Assembly (NCBI GenBank): GCA_001784535.1
Contig: MFRJ01000111.1
Location: 21,339-28,426 of the forward strand
Reading direction: 5' to 3'
Source: Candidatus Melainabacteria bacterium GWA2_34_9
Lineage (GTDB): Bacteria; Cyanobacteriota; Vampirovibrionia; Gastranaerophilales; UBA9971
Length of the DNA: 7,088 nt
Below are positions 1 through 4,424 of the stretch, in pieces. Numbering within the stretch: position 1 is the first letter of the stretch; every line of letters starts with the position of its first letter. The notes beneath the pieces are model-generated. The model was not told the DNA's origin. It saw only the letters and a program-made list of their open reading frames with translations, and did no database searches. The translations under genes were made by a program, and so were the position numbers.

Positions 1-362
1 TTATGTTAAACGGTTATAATGTCATAAATCCGCTTATAAAAGGTCTTGATAACTATATTGAAAGACATTCACATACTTCTTTAGACAGTTTAATTGGAAC
101 AGGACTTAAAAAAATTGATGGTTACAGCAAATTAGATAAAAATATTAAATATCAGGCAAATATTGATAATGAAACCTGCAACAAATGCGGCAAATGTTAT
201 ATTTCCTGTAATGATGGCGGATATCAGGCAATTAACAAAAAAAATAGCAAAATATATTCAATAAACCTGGATAAATGTGTGGGTTGTGGCTTATGTCAAC
301 ATGTTTGCCCGACAAGTTCAATATCAATGATGAGTCAAAAGAGTTTGTCGGCAAAAAATTAA
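1..362 (+). CDS. preA: PreA-like dihydropyrimidine dehydrogenase subunit, C-terminal part (5' end outside window)
   Basis: This is the last ~120 residues of a PreA-type protein. PreA is the flavin and iron-sulfur subunit of the NAD-dependent bacterial dihydropyrimidine dehydrogenase, a cytosolic enzyme that reduces uracil and thymine with its partner PreT. Visible are the end of the dihydroorotate-dehydrogenase-like barrel region (GYNVINPLIKGLDNYIE, then SLDSLIGTG) and two [4Fe-4S] motifs. The motifs are CNKCGKCYISC (ligands at residues 59, 62, 65 and 69, counted from the ATG at 3-5) and CVGCGLCQHVCP (92, 95, 98 and 102). Complete PreA proteins are about 410 residues, so roughly 290 lie upstream. 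The ATG at position 3 is therefore an internal methionine, and the frame is open to the edge. Whether preT or other pyrimidine-catabolic genes lie upstream cannot be seen. The stop codon overlaps the stop of the convergent next gene. Family assignment is firm; the exact substrate is inferred. Confidence 0.85.
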   Translation, partial: MLNGYNVINPLIKGLDNYIERHSHTSLDSLIGTGLKKIDGYSKLDKNIKYQANIDNETCNKCGKCYISCNDGGYQAINKKNSKIYSINLDKCVGCGLCQHVCPTSSISMMSQKSLSAKN

Positions 363-1087
363 GCCTGATTGCATAAAGGACAATTAGGATTTTTTTGAAT
401 ATTGATTTTTTTAAACTCCATTTTTAATCCATCATAAGTTAAGAGTTGATTTGTTAAGGGCTCGCCAATAGCCAGAAGTATTTTAACGGCTTCCATTGAT
501 TGAATTGAAGCAATGGTCGAAACGGCAGGGCTTATTACGCCCTTTATTACATAAGCATCGGAATTAATATCAGGAATTAAACAGTTAAGACAAGCTGTTT
601 TATTGGGAATAATGACCATAGCCTGCCCGTAAAATTCCGTAACACCTCCATGAATTAAGGTTTTATTGTTTTCAACAGCTATTTTGTTCAATAAGAACTT
701 GGATTTATAAGAATCAAAACAATCTATAATAAGATCATAGCTGTTTATAATATCTTTATAATTGTTTTCATCAAGTCTGATTTCATAAATTTCTACATTG
801 ATATCAGTATTAAAGCTTTTTATCCATTCTTTTGCTGATTTAACCTTGTTTTTTCCAATATTATCGAATTTATGGATATATTGTCTGTTAAGATTTGATA
901 ATTCCAGTTTATCGTTGTCAACAATGCCGAGGTTGCCGATACCAACGGAAGCAAGGTTTGCAATTACAGTAGAGCCAAGTCCTCCTGCTCCTGCAATTAA
1001 AACTTTAGAGTTAAGAAGGGTTTTTTGTCCGTCTTCTCCTATTTCTTTTACAAGAATATTTCGATTGTAACGCTCATTATTAAACAT
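359..1087 (-). CDS. ThiF/MoeB/HesA-family E1-like sulfur-carrier adenylyltransferase
   Basis: This 242-residue cytosolic protein is of full length for the family that adenylates the C-terminal glycine of ubiquitin-like sulfur carriers (ThiS, MoaD). Visible in order are the N-terminal RYNRN arginine motif (7-11), the nucleotide loop GAGGLG (33-38), D57 in GIVDND, NLNRQ (65-69), and IDCFDS with the family's catalytic aspartate at about D125. Two zinc CxxC pairs follow, C166/C169 and C236/C239. The usual conserved cysteine before the GV-x-x-P segment (Cys184 in ThiF, Cys187 in MoeB) is Tyr179 here. Sequence alone does not separate thiamine, molybdopterin or other sulfur-transfer roles, and no carrier protein is encoded beside it, so no symbol is given. 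The start at 1087 gives the expected family N-terminus, with a weak AAAGAG ribosome site (1095-1100) 7 nt upstream. It is convergent with the preA-like gene and divergent from yajQ. Confidence 0.88.
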   Translation of the reverse strand: MFNNERYNRNILVKEIGEDGQKTLLNSKVLIAGAGGLGSTVIANLASVGIGNLGIVDNDKLELSNLNRQYIHKFDNIGKNKVKSAKEWIKSFNTDINVEIYEIRLDENNYKDIINSYDLIIDCFDSYKSKFLLNKIAVENNKTLIHGGVTEFYGQAMVIIPNKTACLNCLIPDINSDAYVIKGVISPAVSTIASIQSMEAVKILLAIGEPLTNQLLTYDGLKMEFKKINIQKNPNCPLCNQA

Positions 1088-1129
1088 TAAAGATCTCTTT
1101 ATTTTTTTTTAAAACTTGATTTACTTGTA

Positions 1130-1157
1130 TTGATTAACTATTTTTGATAATTATATT
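1130..1157 (+). promoter_or_regulatory. Candidate sigma-70 promoter for yajQ
   Basis: TTGATT (1130-1135) and TATATT (1152-1157) are separated by 16 bp, ending about 55 bp before the yajQ ATG. The -10 element overlaps that of the opposite-facing candidate promoter, so the two polymerases could not bind together. The call is by motif only. Confidence 0.4.
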
Positions 1158-1178
1158 AACATGAATCAATTTGGTTAA
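1150..1178 (-). promoter_or_regulatory. Candidate sigma-70 promoter for the ThiF/MoeB-like gene
   Basis: On the minus strand there is a perfect TATAAT (1155-1150) with a poor -35, TTAACC (1178-1173), 17 bp upstream. It lies about 60 bp before the ATG at 1087. The assignment rests on motif and position only, and AT-rich intergenic DNA yields such matches easily. Confidence 0.4.
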
Positions 1179-1212
1179 AAGTTAATTTAATTAATAAAAA
1201 GGATATAAAGTT

Positions 1213-1713
1213 ATGGCAAAAGATGAAAGTTTTGATGTAGTATCAGAGTTTGATCAATCGGAAATGGTTAATGCTGTTGACCAAACAAAAAGAGAAATTC
1301 AGGCAAGATTTGATCTTAAAAACTCTGGAAGCACAGTTGAAATTGAAGCCGGAAAAGCCGTTATTATTACGACAAAAGATGATTTAAAATTAAGAAACAT
1401 TGTAGATATTCTTCAGTCAAAAATGGCAAAAAGAAATTTAAGTCTTAGAATTCTTGATCCTCAAAAAGTTGAAAATTCCCTCGGCGGAAACGTAAAACAG
1501 GTTATCAACCTGAAAAAAGGAATCAGTCCGGAACTTTCAAAGAAAATTGTTGCAGATATAAAAACTTCAAAAATAAAAGTACAAGCTGCGATTCAGGGTG
1601 ATCAGGTTAGAATTTCCGGCAAAAACAGAGATGATCTTCAGGAAGTTATAAAACTTTTGAGAGAAAAACAGGAAGATTATAACGTTGCCCTACAGTTTAA
1701 TAATTATAGATAG
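1213..1713 (+). CDS. yajQ: YajQ-family nucleotide-binding protein
   Basis: This 166-residue protein matches the whole YajQ (UPF0234) family. The start DESFDVVSEFDQSEMVNAVD, the central KKGISPELSKKIVADIK, and the block KVQAAIQGDQVRISGKNRDD (about 122-141) followed by LQEVI correspond to the conserved E. coli YajQ segments. The ending VALQFNNYR matches the family's FQFKNFR tail. The family forms a duplicated alpha/beta fold. Members have been reported to bind nucleotides or RNA, and in Xanthomonas one binds cyclic di-GMP and acts as an effector; the role here is not determined by sequence. The start is supported by an AAGGA ribosome site (1199-1203) 9 nt before the ATG. The gene is monocistronic by layout: the upstream neighbour is divergent and the downstream umuC-like gene converges with only 13 bp between the stops. 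No terminator hairpin is visible in that gap. Confidence 0.95.
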   Translation: MAKDESFDVVSEFDQSEMVNAVDQTKREIQARFDLKNSGSTVEIEAGKAVIITTKDDLKLRNIVDILQSKMAKRNLSLRILDPQKVENSLGGNVKQVINLKKGISPELSKKIVADIKTSKIKVQAAIQGDQVRISGKNRDDLQEVIKLLREKQEDYNVALQFNNYR

Positions 1714-1726
1714 ACTATAAACAAAA

Positions 1727-2881
1727 TCAGTTCTTTATACCGGTAAAAATAATGCCTCTGCCGTATTTATCTTCAAGTTTATCCCAGGCAGTCGCCAAAT
1801 TCCCTCCTTTTTTATTTTCTTTAGTGGATGAGAAAAGAGAAAGTTGGGTTTGTTCGGTCAAATTTTCAAAAATAATACCCGAACTTCTGTAAATTACATC
1901 AGGGATAAATGTGTCGGTAAAGATGAGTTTTATATTTTCGTAAATATCAAACTCAAAATCTGTCGGCTGAATTAATTGGACTTTCTGATAATAAACTTTA
2001 AAATCTTTTGTTCTCAGCATTACCCCGACTGTTTTGGTTTTTAGATTAAGGCTTCTCAATTTCCTGCAGGCTCTATGAGCGTGATAATTAAGTGAATTTA
2101 TAATATAGCTTTCATCAGAAGTAAACTTGGCAAAAGAACTTGTTTTCTGTATTGATTTTGGAGGAATGCATTTGTCTGAAATCTTATAAATACTTTCTCC
2201 CAAGAGTTCTTTCTTTAGCTCAATTCCTCTTTTGCCCAGCAGTTTGGTCATTCTTGTATCTTCAATAAGTGTAAATTGACAAGCTGTTCTTATGCCGTAT
2301 TTATTCAAAAGAGCTGTTGTATTTTTGCCTATTCCCCATATTTCAGAAATATCTGTCTTTTTAAGTTCTTCTGTAATATCTCTAAAACCTATCTTGTAAA
2401 CCCCATCAGATTTTTTAGCTTTCTCTGAAGCCAGCTTTGCAAGAACTTTTGTAGAGCTTACTCCGATAGAAACAGGCACACCAACTTTTTCTTTAACTCC
2501 GCTTCTGATTTCTTTTGCTATTTCAATATAAGATTTTCTGTATAGCTTTCTTAACCCTGTTAAATCAACAAAAGCTTCATCTATAGAATAAATTTCAATA
2601 AGCGGGCTGTATTCTTTGAGAGTTGCCATCACTCTGTCAGATACATCACCATATAAAGACATATTTCCGGAAAGATAAATCGCTTGCGGGAATTCTTTCT
2701 TTGCCATAAATACAGGCATCCCCATTTTTATTCCTAAAGATTTAGCTTCTTTTGAACGAGCGACAACACAGCCGTTATTGTTACTTGTTACGCAAACAGG
2801 CTTATTCAATAAAGAAGGATTTACAAGCTGTTCACAGGATACAAAAAAAGAATCACAGTCAACCAATGCTATTTCTGCCAT
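1727..2881 (-). CDS. umuC: UmuC-type Y-family translesion DNA polymerase
   Basis: This 384-residue protein is slightly shorter than E. coli UmuC (422). It is the catalytic subunit of an error-prone Pol V-like enzyme that copies damaged DNA. The catalytic carboxylates are D8 (in ALVDCDSFF) and D101-E102 (in YSIDEAFVDLTG), and F13 occupies the steric-gate position. The UmuC-like N-terminal block NNNGCVVARSKEAKSLGIKMG (about residues 34-54) separates it from DinB. A helix-hairpin-helix thumb region, WGIGKNTTALLNKYGI, follows near 180-200, then the little-finger domain. QLSLF (346-350) near the C-terminus is a good beta-clamp binding motif. The start is supported by GGAG (2890-2893) 8 nt upstream. 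It lies downstream of the LexA/UmuD-like gene in the same direction, the usual umuDC order, but a terminator-like hairpin stands between them and leaves no obvious room for a separate promoter. No defect is seen. Confidence 0.93.
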   Translation of the reverse strand: MAEIALVDCDSFFVSCEQLVNPSLLNKPVCVTSNNNGCVVARSKEAKSLGIKMGMPVFMAKKEFPQAIYLSGNMSLYGDVSDRVMATLKEYSPLIEIYSIDEAFVDLTGLRKLYRKSYIEIAKEIRSGVKEKVGVPVSIGVSSTKVLAKLASEKAKKSDGVYKIGFRDITEELKKTDISEIWGIGKNTTALLNKYGIRTACQFTLIEDTRMTKLLGKRGIELKKELLGESIYKISDKCIPPKSIQKTSSFAKFTSDESYIINSLNYHAHRACRKLRSLNLKTKTVGVMLRTKDFKVYYQKVQLIQPTDFEFDIYENIKLIFTDTFIPDVIYRSSGIIFENLTEQTQLSLFSSTKENKKGGNLATAWDKLEDKYGRGIIFTGIKN

Positions 2882-2912
2882 AAATTTTTCTCCGTTACGT
2901 CCTGCTTCGCTT

Positions 2913-2941
2913 AAAAAAAGAAGAGCAGGGGAGGCTGCTCT
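2913..2941 (-). terminator. Rho-independent terminator or attenuator between the lexA/umuD-like gene and umuC
   Basis: Read on the minus strand, AGAGCAG (2941-2935), a 6-nt loop and CTGCTCT (2928-2922) form a 7-bp GC-containing stem. It is followed by TTCTTTTTTT (to 2913). It starts about 40 bp after the regulator's stop codon and ends 31 bp before the umuC ATG, so it would cut umuC expression relative to the regulator unless read through. Hairpin plus U-tract is direct sequence evidence; efficiency is unknown. Confidence 0.7.
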
Positions 2942-2981
2942 ATTGCTTTAGGATTGTTGTTTGATTTTGGGAAGGAATACT

Positions 2982-3557
2982 TTATACTTCTCTAACCACG
3001 CCTGTAACTATGCCAAATATTGTTAATTCTCTTTCAGGAACAATAAGCGGATATTTTTTATTTGCTGCTTCAAGAAAAACTTTCCCTGATTTTTTTCTAA
3101 AGGTTTTGAGAGTGTAATCTCCGTCAACACAGGCAAGAATTACATCGCCATCTGACGCAACTGAACATCTCTTTACTATAACCATATCTCCTTCATAGAT
3201 TCCTAAATCTATCATTGAATCACCGGAAACCTTAAACATAAAAGTAGAAGGTGCATCAATATTAAACATTACATCAAGAGAAACTCTTCTCTCGATAGAA
3301 TCTTCGGCAGGAGAAGGAAACCCCGCTTTAACAGGAGAATCAAAAAGAATAGCTCCGAACATATCAGGGTTGATAAAAAATTTATTATTAATTTCCCTGA
3401 TAAGATCAGCTTCTTTTAATTTATTGAAATACTGCCATATAGAGTTTTTATGTTTAAAATTAAACTCTTGGGCAATTTTTTCAAAACTGGGAAGCGGTTC
3501 TTTGCCATATATTTCTTTTAATTTCTCAAAGAATGTTTTTTGTTTTTCTGTAAGCAT
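2982..3557 (-). CDS. lexA: LexA/UmuD-hybrid self-cleaving SOS repressor (S24 peptidase family)
   Basis: This 191-residue protein has a LexA-like winged helix-turn-helix at about 1-65 (LPSFEKIAQEFNF and the NSIWQYFNKLKEADLI recognition-helix region). A UmuD-like S24 autoprotease domain follows. The predicted cleavage site is A78-G79 in KAGFPSPAED, where the GFPSPA wording is that of UmuD rather than classic LexA. The catalytic Ser is S114 (SGDSMID) and the general-base Lys is K151 (DGDYTLKTF). In the family, RecA filaments trigger self-cleavage, which inactivates repression; in UmuD the cleaved C-terminal part becomes the Pol V accessory subunit. It lies immediately upstream of umuC, so one protein may do both jobs, as described for UmuDAb of Acinetobacter. 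No in-frame alternative start fits: the next Met is residue 66, beyond the DNA-binding domain. The ATG has no ribosome site and lies only 7 bp from a perfect -10 box. Repressor role and dual function are inferred. Confidence 0.9.
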   Translation of the reverse strand: MLTEKQKTFFEKLKEIYGKEPLPSFEKIAQEFNFKHKNSIWQYFNKLKEADLIREINNKFFINPDMFGAILFDSPVKAGFPSPAEDSIERRVSLDVMFNIDAPSTFMFKVSGDSMIDLGIYEGDMVIVKRCSVASDGDVILACVDGDYTLKTFRKKSGKVFLEAANKKYPLIVPERELTIFGIVTGVVREV

Positions 3558-3564
3558 AAATATT

Positions 3565-3592
3565 ATTATAGACGATTGTCCATAAATGTCAA
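3565..3592 (-). promoter_or_regulatory. Near-consensus sigma-70 promoter of the lexA/umuD-like gene
   Basis: On the minus strand a perfect TTGACA (3592-3587) and a perfect TATAAT (3570-3565) are separated by 16 bp. Only 7 bp separate the -10 from the ATG at 3557. Transcription normally begins about 7 nt past the -10, so the first transcribed base should be at or next to the A of the start codon, giving a leaderless mRNA. Confidence 0.8.
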
Positions 3593-3593
3593 T
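3575..3593 (-). promoter_or_regulatory. Candidate LexA-type operator overlapping the promoter
   Basis: An imperfect 19-bp dyad, ATTGAC-N7-GACAAT on the minus strand, covers most of the -35 box and part of the spacer, where a bound repressor would block RNA polymerase. The half-sites agree at 5 of 6 positions. It is neither the proteobacterial CTG-N10-CAG box nor the Bacillus-type box. No second copy is seen before umuC. Confidence 0.45.
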
Positions 3594-3662
3594 TCTTTTT
3601 TGAATCTAAACTTTAAAAAGAATAAGAAAAAAATTTTTACATAACCTTTTATAATTTTATAA

Positions 3663-4412
3663 TTATTTCAAAAAACTTAAAAGCCCGTTAATAAAGGTTA
3701 AAGGGTGAATAGGACATCCCGGAATATAAAGGTCAATTTTATATTTTTCCAGAAAATCTCTTTTAATCGCATCCGAGTTTTTGAAAATTCCTCCGCTAAT
3801 GGCACAAGCTCCGACAAGTATTATTACTTTAGGATCAGGAGTGCTTAAATATGCATCTTCAAGAGCAGTTGCCATATTTTCCGTGATAGGTCCCGTTATA
3901 ATTATTCCGTCTGCGTGTCTTGGGGAAGCTACAATATCAATCCCAAATCTTCCCATATCAAAATTTACGTTAGAGCAGGCGTTCAGTTCCATTTCGCAGC
4001 CGTTGCATCCTCCTGCTGAAACCTGCCTTAATTTTAACGATCTTCCAAATATTTTTTTTATTTGCTCAGATGACTTAATTGCCGTAGCTTTATAAGCTTC
4101 TTGAGTTGTATTTGAATAGACAATTAGATTTTCTCTCGAAGTTGAAGAAATTTTATAAAAATCAGTGAATTTTATTGTATTTGTCGGGCATTCTCTTTCA
4201 CAGTCTCCGCAAAATATACATTTGCCGAGGTCGATGGAAAGACCATGATTTATTGCATTTGTCGGGCATACAGATATACAATTAGAGCAATTTGAACAAT
4301 TATGCGTGCTAATCAAAGGCAAGCCCCTGAATTTTTCGTCTATCACAGCTTTTTCAATATCAGGTATTGCCTGATTTCCTTGATATATTCTTGATTTTAA
4401 TGTGTCAAACAT
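3663..4412 (-). CDS. Ferredoxin–NuoB-like fusion: small subunit of an energy-converting hydrogenase-related complex (HyfH-HyfI-like)
   Basis: This 249-residue cytoplasmic-side electron-transfer subunit has two parts. Residues 1-100 match HyfH/HycF (NuoI-like) ferredoxins. They carry two [4Fe-4S] motifs, C39-x2-C42-x2-C45-x3-C49-P and C65-x2-C68-x2-C71-x3-C75-P, the second within LGKCIFCGDCERECPT. Residues from about 123 match the HyfI/HycG/NuoB small subunit: GGCNGCEME (C136, C139), FGIDIVASPRHAD, GACAISGG (C203) and IPGCPIHP (C233). These supply the four ligands of the cluster next to the active site. In E. coli these domains are separate proteins; here they are one short chain lacking the C-terminal extensions of both. 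An AAGGA site (4421-4425) overlaps the upstream gene's stop codon, with 8 nt to the ATG, indicating translational coupling. It is the last visible gene of the operon. No clear terminator hairpin follows in the AT-rich 3594-3662. The domain calls are firm; membership of a non-hydrogenase complex is inferred from its partner. Confidence 0.9.
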   Translation of the reverse strand: MFDTLKSRIYQGNQAIPDIEKAVIDEKFRGLPLISTHNCSNCSNCISVCPTNAINHGLSIDLGKCIFCGDCERECPTNTIKFTDFYKISSTSRENLIVYSNTTQEAYKATAIKSSEQIKKIFGRSLKLRQVSAGGCNGCEMELNACSNVNFDMGRFGIDIVASPRHADGIIITGPITENMATALEDAYLSTPDPKVIILVGACAISGGIFKNSDAIKRDFLEKYKIDLYIPGCPIHPLTFINGLLSFLK

Positions 4413-4424
4413 AGTTTTTGTCCT

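Noticed and set aside
3..362. A stand-alone 119-residue ferredoxin starting at position 3
   Set aside because: The sequence before the cysteines matches the end of the PreA barrel domain, so this is the tail of a longer protein cut by the window edge.
1714..1726. A terminator between the convergent yajQ and umuC stops
   Set aside because: The 13-bp gap and its flanks show no stem with a U-tract.
1727..2881. DinB (Pol IV) rather than UmuC
   Set aside because: The NNNGCVVARSKEAKSLG block and the position after a UmuD-like gene fit UmuC better.
3594..3662. A terminator after the small-subunit gene
   Set aside because: The stretch has A- and T-runs but no GC-containing stem. Any pairing is pure A/T and indistinguishable from background, so readthrough into the lexA/umuD-like gene is possible.
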